This document shows positions 6,994-15,551 of a stretch of DNA of 35,836 nt, one piece after another (the stretch's first letter is position 1; each line of letters begins with the position of its first letter). Below the pieces are notes generated by a model. It did no database searches and was not told the DNA's origin. It saw only the letters and a list, made by a program, of their open reading frames with translations. Made by a program: the position numbers and the translations under genes. Source of the DNA: Ruminococcus sp. (GTDB lineage: Bacteria > Bacillota > Clostridia > Oscillospirales > Ruminococcaceae); assembly GCA_015066905.1 (NCBI GenBank), contig SVNN01000004.1, positions 1-35,836 on the forward strand, written 5' to 3'.

Positions 6994-7767
6994 TTATAAA
7001 TCACCCTTGATGCGCTGCAGCGCACCTTTTTCCAGACGGGAAACCTGCGCCTGAGAGATTCCGATCTCCTTCGCGACCTCAACCTGTGTCTTTCCACGGA
7101 AAAACCGGAGGTAGAGAATGCTCTTTTCGCGCTCGCCCAGCGATTTCATCGCGTCGCGCAGTACAAGCTCATCCAGCCAGTCGTCGATGCCGTTTTTGTC
7201 TTTGACCTGATCCAGCACATAGAGCGTGTCGCCCGACTCAGAATAGACCGGCTCGTAGAGCGAAACGGGATCAGATACACTCTCCAGCGCGAGTACAACG
7301 TCGCTTCGCTTCGCGTCGATCTCTTTTGCGATCTCGTCGATGGTCGGATCCCGCTGCAGATCGGCAGTCAGACGTTCCTTTGCCTGCATCGCGCGGTAGG
7401 CGAGATCGCGGAGCGTGCGGCTGACCTTGATATGGTTGTAGTCGCGCAGAAATCTCCGCAGTTCGCCGCTGATCATCGGTACGCAGTAGGTCGAAAAGCG
7501 CACCTCTTTTGTCAGATCAAAGTTGTTGATCGCCTTGATCAGACCGATGACGCCGATCTGAAACAGGTCGTCCACATCCTCCCCGCGTCCGGTGAAGCGC
7601 TGGATCACGCTCAGCACCAGCCGCAGATTGCCGTTGATCAGGCGGTCACGCGCTTCCTTGCTCCCCGTTTCCTGAATCTCACGGAGCAGCGCCATTTTTT
7701 CCTCTTCGCGGAGCACCTCCAGCTTGGAGGTGTCAATCCCTGAAATCACTACCTTCTGATATGCCAT
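6994..7767 (-). CDS. sigG: Sporulation sigma factor SigG (late forespore sigma factor)
   Basis: Directs RNA polymerase to late forespore genes during endospore formation. The 257-residue protein is close in length to B. subtilis SigG (260) and keeps its hallmark stretches: an N-terminal GIDTSKLEVL, then NGNLRLVLSVIQRF and VDDLFQIGVIGL in region 2, FSTYCVPMI..RRFLRD, and a region 4 helix-turn-helix ending in QVEVAKEIGISQAQVSRLEK. ATG 7767 is chosen over a longer reading because MAYQKVVISGIDTSK matches the family start and an AAAGGGCGG element lies upstream. It is solitary here, whereas Bacillus has it beside spoIIGA-sigE. A CATACTA motif upstream could be a SigF/SigG-type -10. Confidence 0.93.
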   Translation of the reverse strand: MAYQKVVISGIDTSKLEVLREEEKMALLREIQETGSKEARDRLINGNLRLVLSVIQRFTGRGEDVDDLFQIGVIGLIKAINNFDLTKEVRFSTYCVPMISGELRRFLRDYNHIKVSRTLRDLAYRAMQAKERLTADLQRDPTIDEIAKEIDAKRSDVVLALESVSDPVSLYEPVYSESGDTLYVLDQVKDKNGIDDWLDELVLRDAMKSLGEREKSILYLRFFRGKTQVEVAKEIGISQAQVSRLEKGALQRIKGDL

Positions 7768-7799
7768 TCGTTTTATCCGCCCTTTCTTCTTCCTGATTC

Positions 7800-7806
7800 T
7801 AGTATG
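7800..7806 (-). promoter_or_regulatory. Possible SigF/SigG-type -10 element upstream of sigG
   Basis: On the minus strand CATACTA lies about 33 nt before the sigG start and matches the forespore sigma -10 pattern. No clear -35 (GCATA type) is found at the usual 15-16 nt spacing; the nearest, GATTA, is 18 nt away. Low confidence. Confidence 0.3.
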
Positions 7807-7900
7807 AAGCAAAGCGGCGTGCTGTAATCAAAAACAGTCGGCGGAAACTTCTGGCTGGACGCTGAAATTTTTCACCGTCCTCTTCCATTTTGCGAAAAAA

Positions 7901-7911
7901 TGTGCTATACT
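7901..7911 (+). promoter_or_regulatory. Extended -10 promoter of the AI-2E transporter gene
   Basis: TGTGCTATACT (7901-7911) is a TGn-extended -10 with TATACT at 7906-7911. No convincing -35 was found. GAGGAGGGG follows just before the start codon. Confidence 0.6.
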
Positions 7912-7946
7912 GAAAATGATTACAATTTCGAGGAGGGGAAAAACGG

Positions 7947-9218
7947 ATGAAAATCCGCTTCAACACGAAGTACAATACCATATCCGCATATGTGCTGATT
8001 GTTTTTACACTGGCATTGCTGATTTCAACGCTTTTGCTCAAAAGCAGTGTGTACTGGGCGCACATCGAAAAGATCTTCAGTGTGCTGGCACCTGTCATCT
8101 GGGGCATGGTGATTGCCTATCTGCTCTGTCCGCTCCTGTCTTTCTTTGAGAAGCATTTTTCCAAGCTGACCGGACGAAAAAAACCGCATCCGCGTCTGGA
8201 TCGCGTGGTAGGCATTTTTGTCTGCGTCAGTCTGATGCTTGTTGTGATTGTCGGTATCATCTACGCGGTCATTCCGGAGATTATGGGAAGTATCAAGAAC
8301 ATTTTCTTCTATCTTCCTGACTATTTTTCCAATCTCCAGACCTATCTGACGGATACGTTCACAGGATATATCGAGAAGAATCCCGAAGCGGGCGATATGC
8401 TTTCGTCAGCCTTTGCGTCGATCGAAGAATCGGTGCTGAGTGCGGCGGAGGAGTTCCGTCCCAAGGTAGACAGTCTGCTGGATAAAGACGGATTGCTCGC
8501 CAACGTCACCAGCAGTGCGCTGGCATTCATCATCGGCCTGAAGGATTTCTGTCTGGGTATCATCGTTTCGGTTTATCTGCTTTACAGCAAGGAGAAATTT
8601 CTGGCACAGGCAAAGAAGCTGTTTCATGCGATCCTGGCGCGCAAGCGGTGCGAACAGCTGTTCCGTGTGGCGAACAAGGCAAACAGCACCTTTATGCAGT
8701 TTCTGTCCGGCAAGGCGCTGGATTCCCTGATTATCGGTATGCTCTGCTTCATTGGTCTGACGATTATGAAAGCGCCCTATGTCGTACTGATTTCCGTAAT
8801 CGTCGGCATCACCAACATGATCCCGTTCTTCGGTCCGTTCATCGGTGCAATTCCGAGCGGACTGCTGATCCTTCTTTCCCAGCCTGAAAAGACGATTCCC
8901 TTTGCAATCTTCATTCTCGCGCTCCAGCAGTTTGACGGCAACATTCTCGGACCGAAGATCCTCGGCGATACCCTCGGACTTTCCCCGTTCTGGATTATGT
9001 TCTCCGTATTCCTCGGCGGCGGTCTGTTCGGATTTATCGGCATGGTCGTATTCGTTCCGCTGTTTGCGCTTGTATACACCATGATCAAGGAGAGCGTAGA
9101 GGAAACGCTGGAAAAAAAGAAGCTCCCGATCGGGAGCGAAAGCTATCTCCCGCCGGGAACGCGATATCCCGACGACGGGGATCTGATTGAGGTCGAACTG
9201 GATACAACCAAATCATAA
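7947..9218 (+). CDS. AI-2E/PerM family membrane permease
   Basis: Polytopic inner-membrane protein of 423 residues in the AI-2E transporter (UPF0118/YtvI) family. Hydrophobic segments occur near residues 11-30, 45-65 and 83-105. A long soluble stretch follows at about 110-190 and a cluster of helices in the C-terminal half. The conserved signature reads NMIPFFGPFIGAIPSG followed by LQQFDGNILGPKILG, typical of the family. Members have been linked to autoinducer-2 or sodium/proton export, but substrates are mostly unproven and none can be inferred here. The start is supported by GAGGAGGGG 8 nt upstream. nadA follows after 20 nt and may be cotranscribed. Confidence 0.9.
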   Translation: MKIRFNTKYNTISAYVLIVFTLALLISTLLLKSSVYWAHIEKIFSVLAPVIWGMVIAYLLCPLLSFFEKHFSKLTGRKKPHPRLDRVVGIFVCVSLMLVVIVGIIYAVIPEIMGSIKNIFFYLPDYFSNLQTYLTDTFTGYIEKNPEAGDMLSSAFASIEESVLSAAEEFRPKVDSLLDKDGLLANVTSSALAFIIGLKDFCLGIIVSVYLLYSKEKFLAQAKKLFHAILARKRCEQLFRVANKANSTFMQFLSGKALDSLIIGMLCFIGLTIMKAPYVVLISVIVGITNMIPFFGPFIGAIPSGLLILLSQPEKTIPFAIFILALQQFDGNILGPKILGDTLGLSPFWIMFSVFLGGGLFGFIGMVVFVPLFALVYTMIKESVEETLEKKKLPIGSESYLPPGTRYPDDGDLIEVELDTTKS

Positions 9219-9238
9219 CAAGAAAGAAGTGCTGAAAT

Positions 9239-10162
9239 ATGCAGACATATGAATTGCAGCAGAAGATCCTCGCGCTGAAGCAGCAGACGGGACTGAAAAT
9301 TCTCGCGCACAGCTATCAGGCGCATGAGATCATCGAGATTGCCGACGCGGTGGGTGACAGCTTTCAGCTGAGCAAGACCGCACGCGACTGCGAGGGCGAC
9401 AAGATCCTGCTTTGCGGCGTTCGGTTTATGGCGGAAACCGCGAAGCTCTTAGCACCTGAGAAACAGGTATATCTCTCTGCGGAGGAAGCGACCTGCCCGA
9501 TGGCGGAGCAGTTCACGCCCGAAGAGATCCTCCGCGAAAAGGCGAAGCACCCGGGCTGTGCTGTCGTCGCGTATATCAATACCACCGCCGCACTCAAGGC
9601 GGTCTGCGACGTCTGCGTGACCTCCTCGTCCGCCGACAGAATCGTCCGTGCGCTGGATGCAGAGGAGATTCTCTTCATTCCCGACCGCAATCTCGGCGAC
9701 TATGTCCGCCGCCTTGTGCCGGAGAAGAAGATTCATCTGCTGCAGGGCGGATGTCCTGTTCATGCGGCAGTCACAGGTGAGGAGCTGGCGCACGCAAAAC
9801 AGCTGCATCCGCAGGCGGAGGTACTGGTGCATCCCGAATGCAGACCCGAGGTCACACAGAATGCTGATTTTGTCGGCGCGACCTCTGCGATTCTGGAATA
9901 TGCGAGAAAGTCGGAAAAGACCGAATTTATCATCGGCACCGAGCAGAATATCGTGACGGCACTGCAGTATGACTGTCCCGACAAACGGTTCTATCTGCTT
10001 TCCAAGAAGCTGTTCTGCGCGGATATGCGTCTGACCACCCTTGCTGATGTCTACAATATGGCACAGGCAATTGCAGACGGCACCGCGGAGGAGATCACCC
10101 TTCGTGCTCAGGAGCAGGGCGCGCGTCATGCAATCGACGAGATGCTCCGACTCGGCGGCTAA
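9239..10162 (+). CDS. nadA: Quinolinate synthase NadA
   Basis: Condenses iminoaspartate with dihydroxyacetone phosphate to quinolinate in de novo NAD synthesis, using a [4Fe-4S] cluster. The 307-residue length fits the short bacterial type. Three cysteines at the family positions are present: Cys86 in EATCPMAE, Cys172 in QGGCPVHA and Cys260 in KLFCADMR. Their spacing is very close to that of the structurally known thermophilic enzymes. Other conserved motifs are AHSYQAHEI near the start, YINTTAALKA, and HPECRPEV. The usual partners nadB and nadC are not adjacent. The 3' end overlaps the convergent ATPase gene by 4 nt (CTAA serves both stops). A nicotinate salvage gene lies 2.4 kb downstream. 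Confidence 0.95.
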   Translation: MQTYELQQKILALKQQTGLKILAHSYQAHEIIEIADAVGDSFQLSKTARDCEGDKILLCGVRFMAETAKLLAPEKQVYLSAEEATCPMAEQFTPEEILREKAKHPGCAVVAYINTTAALKAVCDVCVTSSSADRIVRALDAEEILFIPDRNLGDYVRRLVPEKKIHLLQGGCPVHAAVTGEELAHAKQLHPQAEVLVHPECRPEVTQNADFVGATSAILEYARKSEKTEFIIGTEQNIVTALQYDCPDKRFYLLSKKLFCADMRLTTLADVYNMAQAIADGTAEEITLRAQEQGARHAIDEMLRLGG

Positions 10163-11223
10163 GCCTTGCTGCGTGCTTTGATCCGTGCAAGAATCTGCTC
10201 AGCCGCATGATCTGCGCCTGCGAAATCCAGCGCGTCAATATAATACGCTTCCAGATCATCATGCACACTGAGTGCAGATCGGATAGATTCAGCCGCTTCC
10301 TCCAGCAGGGAGCGGCTTGCTTTTTGTCCGAACGCAGTCCGCTGTCTGCGCTTTGCAAGCTCCGCCTTGTCGTAGAATCTGCGGAAGTTCAGCACCTGTG
10401 CAAATTCGCCTGCAGGCGTGGTGCAGGTGCTTTCGGTCAGCAGAGCGATCTTGCACTCGGGCAGGATCAGGTGCTCATACTGCGGCTCGCCGAACAGATA
10501 ATTCTCGCTGACCAAGCAGTTCAGACCACGCATGACCGCGCCCTGTGCGAACAGATGCAGCAGATGGTCGCTTCCTGCAAAGTATGGATCCTTCAGCAGG
10601 ACGATATGATAATCACCGGGGAGCGCGTGGGTGATATATCCATCAGCTGTCAGCGCGGAAAGCTGGTGGAAGGAAAGCGTTCCCGCCTTCCCGTTTGCAC
10701 GCGGCAGAAGCCGGCGGAGCATTCTTCCGCTGAATGCAGTCAGCTTTTCACACAGCAGGGCATTCTGTGCCGCTGTGCGGATGTCATCGTGCAGCGAGGT
10801 GACAGCCTGTGCATATTGTCTTGCACGCTTGTGCAGGCGCGCGTTTTCTGCAAAAAGTGCAGCGATCTCGCTTTGATTGCCGCGCAGCTGTTCACCGTTG
10901 AGCAGGGCGCCGAGGTTGACGATCTCGCCCGTGAGCATCGGCTGTGCGACTTCCATCACGTGCGGTGCAGTGCCGTCAGCCACGAGAATGTGCCGATCCT
11001 CCAGCACAACAGCGTCGAGCGAGGAGGCGTCTGATGCACAGTGATAGAGCGAAACCGTTTCGTCCCCGAATGCTTCAGCGATCCGCCGCATCAGGGTGGA
11101 TTTTCCTGTGCCGGGTCCGCCTTTGAGGATGAATGAATACATACCGGGTTCGGACAAGCGGTCGAAAAAGCGCGAACGGAATCCGTCGGCGGTGGTACCG
11201 CCCAGAAAATAAGCCTGCCGCAT
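10159..11223 (-). CDS. P-loop ATPase of the PRK06851 type, function unknown
   Basis: The 354-residue protein has a clear Walker A (GGPGTGKST, about residues 34-42) and opens with YFLGG.TADGF, followed later by HCASDASSLDAVV and DGTAPHVM. These motifs recall a Firmicute family of putative ATPases (PRK06851) that often carries two P-loop halves. In this copy I see no second Walker A in the C-terminal half. ATG 11223 is preferred to ATG 11244 because GGGAGG lies upstream of it and nothing comparable precedes the longer start. It lies 59 nt downstream of the GNAT gene on the same strand, so the two may be cotranscribed. The role is unknown. Confidence 0.8.
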   Translation of the reverse strand: MRQAYFLGGTTADGFRSRFFDRLSEPGMYSFILKGGPGTGKSTLMRRIAEAFGDETVSLYHCASDASSLDAVVLEDRHILVADGTAPHVMEVAQPMLTGEIVNLGALLNGEQLRGNQSEIAALFAENARLHKRARQYAQAVTSLHDDIRTAAQNALLCEKLTAFSGRMLRRLLPRANGKAGTLSFHQLSALTADGYITHALPGDYHIVLLKDPYFAGSDHLLHLFAQGAVMRGLNCLVSENYLFGEPQYEHLILPECKIALLTESTCTTPAGEFAQVLNFRRFYDKAELAKRRQRTAFGQKASRSLLEEAAESIRSALSVHDDLEAYYIDALDFAGADHAAEQILARIKARSKA

Positions 11224-11282
11224 AAAAATAGGAACCTCCCTCATTGTTTTGTGGTTTATCTTATGCGGAACGGGGAAAAATG

Positions 11283-11690
11283 CTACTGTGCCGCAAAATA
11301 TGAATCCACCAGAAACATCGGACGCTGATCCGGTTCATACCGCAGCCCGCATTTTTCATAAAACGCGGTTTTGTCCTCGTTGCACACGAGGATCTTGCGG
11401 TAAACGTCCCCATATTTCTGCAGCATCCGCGCCACCATCTCTTTGCCCACGCCCTTGCCCTGTGAATCGGGATGTACGGCGAGATAGGGAAAGAACACGT
11501 TCATCGCGCCGTCGGATACGGCAGTCATCAGACCGCACAGGCGATTATCCTCCCAGGCGGTCAGCACGGTCTCCGAGCAGGATACCGCCTTAGAGAGCGA
11601 CTGCGGATAGTTGGCGGATTCCCAGCCGACTGCCCGGAACAGGCGGAGCAGTTCTTCCCGTGCGGGATAAATTGAGAATGAATAGGTCAT
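11283..11690 (-). CDS. GNAT family N-acetyltransferase
   Basis: A 135-residue single-domain acetyltransferase using acetyl-CoA. The signature is LAVHPDSQGKGVGKEMV, where QGKGVG forms the pyrophosphate-binding loop, followed by the family's C-terminal NEDKTAFYEKCGL motif. The acceptor substrate cannot be told from sequence. ATG 11690 is used because AAAGGAG stands 8 nt upstream; a longer reading lacks a ribosome binding site. It is divergent from pduL and upstream of the P-loop ATPase gene on the same strand. Confidence 0.9.
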   Translation of the reverse strand: MTYSFSIYPAREELLRLFRAVGWESANYPQSLSKAVSCSETVLTAWEDNRLCGLMTAVSDGAMNVFFPYLAVHPDSQGKGVGKEMVARMLQKYGDVYRKILVCNEDKTAFYEKCGLRYEPDQRPMFLVDSYFAAQ

Positions 11691-11782
11691 TTGTCTGACT
11701 CCTTTCGTTAGAAAAATCGTTTCTTCTATCATATCCGTTTTTGTGTCCGCTTATGCTTTTTAGAAAACGAACGAAAAAATGC

Positions 11783-11811
11783 TTGACCTTTTGGAAAAAA
11801 CGTAGTAAAAT
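11783..11811 (+). promoter_or_regulatory. Strong promoter of the pduL-like gene
   Basis: TTGACC (11783-11788), a 17-nt spacer and TAAAAT (11806-11811). This is one of the closest matches to the sigma-A consensus in the window and is followed by an AGGAGG ribosome binding site. Confidence 0.85.
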
Positions 11812-11848
11812 AGAAGAAACTAATTACTGTTACAGGAGGACAAAAATC

Positions 11849-12427
11849 ATGTCTCAGAAATTTATTGTTGAAACTTCCGCACGTCACGTACACGTTTCCC
11901 AGGAGGCGCTTGAGGTCCTGTTCGGCGCAGGCGCGACCCTGACCCATAAAAAGGATCTCTCCCAGCCGGGACAGTACGCTTGTGAAGAACGCGTAACCAT
12001 CGTCGGCCCGAAGAAGGAGCTCCCGAACGTTTCCATCCTCGGTCCGGTTCGTCCGGCAACCCAGGTTGAGCTTTCTGCAACCGACGCACGTTCGATCGGC
12101 ATCGACGCGCCGATCCGTGAGTCCGGTGACGTTGCTGCTTCCGGTGCCTGCAAAATCGTTGGCCCGAAGGGCGAGGTTGAGATCAGCGAGGGCGTAATCG
12201 TTGCAAAGCGTCACATCCACCTCACTCCTGCAGATGCGGAGGAGCTGAACGTCAAGGATAAGGACATTGTCTGGGTAAAGGTTCAGACACCGGAGCGCAG
12301 CGCGATCCTCGGTGATGTTGTTGTCCGTGTATCCGACAAGTTTGCAAGAGCAATGCACATTGATACTGATGAATCGAATGCGATCGGCGCACCCCGTAAT
12401 CTGGAGGGCGAAATCGTAACTCTTTGA
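11849..12427 (+). CDS. pduL: PduL-type phosphate acyltransferase (phosphotransacylase)
   Basis: Converts acyl-CoA and phosphate to acyl-phosphate and CoA. The protein has 192 residues with two PduL beta-barrel halves, each holding a histidine metal motif: SARHVHVS near residue 12 and AKRHIHLT near residue 118. There is no N-terminal encapsulation peptide, and no microcompartment shell or diol/ethanolamine genes are nearby. It probably acts in the cytosol in place of Pta to form acetyl phosphate for acetate and ATP production; that role is an inference. ATG 11849 has AGGAGG 9 nt upstream. A consensus promoter and a long terminator bracket the gene as a strongly expressed single unit. Confidence 0.92.
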   Translation: MSQKFIVETSARHVHVSQEALEVLFGAGATLTHKKDLSQPGQYACEERVTIVGPKKELPNVSILGPVRPATQVELSATDARSIGIDAPIRESGDVAASGACKIVGPKGEVEISEGVIVAKRHIHLTPADAEELNVKDKDIVWVKVQTPERSAILGDVVVRVSDKFARAMHIDTDESNAIGAPRNLEGEIVTL

Positions 12428-12454
12428 TCCTTTTCCGGATTTTCCGGGATTGCC

Positions 12455-12495
12455 GGACAAGGCGGCAGGCGAAATGTCTGCCGCCTTGTCCTTTT
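12455..12495 (+). terminator. Terminator of the pduL-like gene
   Basis: GGACAAGGCGGCAG (12455-12468) pairs perfectly over 14 bp with 12478-12491 around a 9-nt loop. A TTTT tail follows. It separates pduL from the long polyamine gene train. Confidence 0.93.
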
Positions 12496-12531
12496 CGTGA
12501 AATCTGTTGATTTTGAGAGGAGTACAAGCTT

Positions 12532-13974
12532 ATGCTGCAGGAACGTAATCTGACGATGCTGATGGACTTCTATGAGCTGACAATGGCGAATGGCTATCTT
12601 GAATCAGGACACGGCAGAGATATCGTCTACTTCGACCTGTTTTTCCGCAGACCGCCCGACGGTGGCGGATATGCCATCCTGGCAGGACTGGAACAGGCGA
12701 TCGACTATCTGAAAAACCTGCATTTTTCCGAGGAGGATCTTGCATATCTCCGCTCGAAGGGGATCTTCTCGGAGGCGTTTCTCGATTATCTGCGCGATTT
12801 TCAGTTTACCTGTGACGTCTGGGCGATTCCTGAGGGAACGCCTGTGTTCGGGCACGAGCCGCTGATGACTGTCCGCGGTGAGGCAATTCAGGCACAGCTG
12901 ATTGAAACGATGCTCCTGCTCTCTCTGAATCACCAGAGTCTGATTGCGACCAAGGCGGCAAGAATCGTCCGTGCAGCAGACGGCAGAGCGGTGATGGAAT
13001 TCGGCTCCCGCCGCGCACAGGGCTATGACGGCGCGATCTACGGCGCGCGCGCCGCATATATCGGCGGCTGTGCGGGAACTGCCTGCGCGATTGCCGACCG
13101 TGAATTCGGCGTGCCTGCGCTGGGAACAATGGCGCACAGCTGGGTACAGCTCTTCCCGAACGAGATTGACGCGTTCCGCGCGTACGCAAAGCTTTATCCC
13201 GACTCCTGCACGCTGCTGGTGGACACCTACAATGTGCTGAAATCGGGTGTGCCGAATGCAATTACTGTGTTCCGTGAGCTGGCGGAACAGGGATATCGCC
13301 CCAAGGGCATCCGCATTGACAGCGGCGATATTGCCTATCTCTCGAAAAAGGCGAGAAAGATGCTCGACGACGCAGGATTTCCTGACTGCGGCATTGTCGC
13401 GAGCAACTCGCTCGACGAATATATCATCCGCGACCTCGCGGTTCAGGGCGCACAGCTGACCAGCTACGGCGTAGGTGAACGGCTGATCACCTCCCGCGCG
13501 GAGCCTGTGTTCGGCGGTGTCTACAAGCTCGTTGCAATTGAGCAGGAAGGCGAAATTCTGCCGAAGATCAAGCTTTCGGAGAATGTCGAGAAGGTGACAA
13601 ATCCCGGATATAAGACCGTATGGCGGCTCTTTGACCGTGAGAGCGGTATGGCGATCGCCGATGTTCTGACGCTTGCGGATGAAGTCATCGACGACACCAA
13701 GCCGTATACGATCTTCGACCAGTCCTACACCTACAAGCGCAAGACGCTGACCAACTTTATCGCGAAAAAGCTCCAGGTGCCTGTGTTTGAACAGGGACGC
13801 TGTGTCTATCAGTCCCCCACCCCGACCGAGATCCGCGACTACTGCGCGCAGGAGCTGGGGAAGATCTGGGACGAGGTCAAGCGATTTGAAAACCCGCACA
13901 CCTACTATGTAGACTTATCCGAGCCGCTGTGGAATCTCAAGCACGACCTGCTGAACCGCCATTTCGGCGGCTGA
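12532..13974 (+). CDS. pncB: Nicotinate phosphoribosyltransferase
   Basis: Salvages nicotinate into nicotinate mononucleotide for NAD synthesis. The 480-residue protein shows family motifs in order: MDFYELTMANGYLESG at the N-terminus, FFRRPPDGGGYAI, EFGSRRAQGYDGA (substrate loop), GTMAHSWVQ with the conserved histidine region, DTYN, and IRIDSGDI in the phosphate-binding part. GAGAGGAG lies 9 nt before the ATG. The gene starts only 36 nt after the pduL terminator with no obvious promoter in the gap, so it may depend on readthrough or on an element inside that hairpin region. mtnN follows after 32 nt, so pncB may be the first gene of the polyamine operon. Confidence 0.94.
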   Translation: MLQERNLTMLMDFYELTMANGYLESGHGRDIVYFDLFFRRPPDGGGYAILAGLEQAIDYLKNLHFSEEDLAYLRSKGIFSEAFLDYLRDFQFTCDVWAIPEGTPVFGHEPLMTVRGEAIQAQLIETMLLLSLNHQSLIATKAARIVRAADGRAVMEFGSRRAQGYDGAIYGARAAYIGGCAGTACAIADREFGVPALGTMAHSWVQLFPNEIDAFRAYAKLYPDSCTLLVDTYNVLKSGVPNAITVFRELAEQGYRPKGIRIDSGDIAYLSKKARKMLDDAGFPDCGIVASNSLDEYIIRDLAVQGAQLTSYGVGERLITSRAEPVFGGVYKLVAIEQEGEILPKIKLSENVEKVTNPGYKTVWRLFDRESGMAIADVLTLADEVIDDTKPYTIFDQSYTYKRKTLTNFIAKKLQVPVFEQGRCVYQSPTPTEIRDYCAQELGKIWDEVKRFENPHTYYVDLSEPLWNLKHDLLNRHFGG

Positions 13975-14006
13975 TCTCAGCGCTGACAGAAAGGAATCAG
14001 AAATTC

Positions 14007-14684
14007 ATGAATACAATCGGAATCATCGGTGCGATGCCCTCTGAAATGGAGGACATCCGCCGCGTACTGAAGGATGCGGAGATCATCTCCGTCGGCGGCT
14101 ATGACTTTTACCGCAGCGAAACGGGCGGCAAGACCGTATATCACGTCTGCTGCGGCGTTGCAACCGTAAATGCGGCGATCTGCACCCAGATCCTGGTTGA
14201 TCGCTTTCAGGTAGACGGCGTGATCAGCGTCGGAATCGCAGGCGGTATGGGTGAAAAGGTCAAGGTCTGTGATATCGTCATCTCCGACGAGGTGCTGTAT
14301 CACGACGTGGACGCGCATTTTCTGGATAAATATCCGCCCTATTGCTCCGTGTACCGCGCGGACAAGGGAATGATCACCTGTGCAGCTGAAACCTGCGAGT
14401 CGCAGGAGGTTCCCTGCTTTGTCGGCCGTATCGTTTCGGGCGACGCGTTTATCTCCAGCAATGAGGTGAAGGCGGATATTGCAGAGCGCTGCAAGCCGAT
14501 GGCGGTGGATATGGAATCTGCGGCGATCGGGCACTGTGCGTTCCGCAACAAGCTTCCGTTTGTCAGCGTGCGCTGCATTTCTGATAATGCAGACGACGAC
14601 GGCGAGATGTCCTTTGAGACCTTTGAAAAGCTTGCGGCAAAGCGTGTCGCAGGACTGGTCCTCACGATGATTTCAAGACTGTAA
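14007..14684 (+). CDS. mtnN: 5'-methylthioadenosine/S-adenosylhomocysteine nucleosidase
   Basis: Cleaves the N-glycosidic bond of methylthioadenosine and S-adenosylhomocysteine, releasing adenine. The 225-residue protein begins with [14 protein letters not shown], has [10 protein letters not shown] in the nucleoside-binding core, and carries the diagnostic [13 protein letters not shown], followed by [11 protein letters not shown] with the catalytic Asp. ATG 14007 is chosen for the family N-terminus and an AAAGGA upstream. Its place just before speD is meaningful, because spermidine synthase releases methylthioadenosine that inhibits the pathway. Confidence 0.95.
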   Translation: MNTIGIIGAMPSEMEDIRRVLKDAEIISVGGYDFYRSETGGKTVYHVCCGVATVNAAICTQILVDRFQVDGVISVGIAGGMGEKVKVCDIVISDEVLYHDVDAHFLDKYPPYCSVYRADKGMITCAAETCESQEVPCFVGRIVSGDAFISSNEVKADIAERCKPMAVDMESAAIGHCAFRNKLPFVSVRCISDNADDDGEMSFETFEKLAAKRVAGLVLTMISRL

Positions 14685-14737
14685 GGGTCATACCGCACCC
14701 GACAGATCTTCCAATAAACAGAAAGGCTGTGCGTGCC

Positions 14738-15535
14738 GTGGATAAAAAATTAACCCTGTACGGTTTTAATAATCTGACAAAAACGCTGAGCTTCAACATC
14801 TACGATGTATGCTACGCGAAGAGCGAGCGGGAGCAGCGTGACTATATCGCATACATTGACGAGCAGTACAATTCTGAGCGTCTGACCAATATTCTCTGTA
14901 ACGTCACCGAGATGATCGGTGCGCGTGTGCTGAATATCTCCAAGCAGGACTACGAGCCGCAGGGCGCGTCTGTGAATGTCCTGATTGCGGAAAAGGAGCT
15001 GGCGCCCGAGAGCATCGACGCCTCCTGCAACCGCGGGGAATGGAGTGGTCACAACAGTGTACACGCCCATCTCGACAAGAGTCATGTGACGGTACATACC
15101 TTTCCTGAATATCACCCCGACAACGCGATTTCCACCTTCCGCGTGGATATTGACGTTGCGACCTGCGGAACGATCTCGCCGCTGAATGCGCTGAATCTGC
15201 TGATTGCCAGCTTTGATTCGGACATCATCACAATCGATTACCGCATCAGAGGCTTTACGCGTGATGTTTCGGGCAAGAAGTTCTTCATCGACCACAACAT
15301 CACCTCGATTCAGGACTACATCGACGCGGCAACGCTCCAGCGTTATGACGCTGTGGATGTGAACGTATATCAGTCCAATATTTTTCATACCAAGATGCTC
15401 GTGAAGGAGATCGAGCTGCAGAATTATCTCTTCAACAAGGATGTCTATGAGCTTTCCCCCACGCAGCGGCTGGATATCACCGACCGTCTGCGGAAGGAAA
15501 TGATCGAAATCTTCAGCGGAATGAACATCTACTGA
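14738..15535 (+). CDS. speD: S-adenosylmethionine decarboxylase, E. coli-type (class 1a)
   Basis: Makes decarboxylated SAM, the aminopropyl donor for spermidine synthase. The 265-residue protein aligns along its length with E. coli SpeD (264), including [55 protein letters not shown] and [11 protein letters not shown]. Lys114-Ser115 is the self-cleavage site, where Ser115 becomes the pyruvoyl group. It is unlike the short class 1b enzyme of Bacillus. The start is taken as GTG 14738, 11 nt after GAAAGG; GTG 14729 would leave only 2 nt. It lies in the mtnN to cansdc gene train. Confidence 0.95.
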   Translation: MDKKLTLYGFNNLTKTLSFNIYDVCYAKSEREQRDYIAYIDEQYNSERLTNILCNVTEMIGARVLNISKQDYEPQGASVNVLIAEKELAPESIDASCNRGEWSGHNSVHAHLDKSHVTVHTFPEYHPDNAISTFRVDIDVATCGTISPLNALNLLIASFDSDIITIDYRIRGFTRDVSGKKFFIDHNITSIQDYIDAATLQRYDAVDVNVYQSNIFHTKMLVKEIELQNYLFNKDVYELSPTQRLDITDRLRKEMIEIFSGMNIY

Positions 15536-15551
15536 TTCTCTTGGAAAGAGG

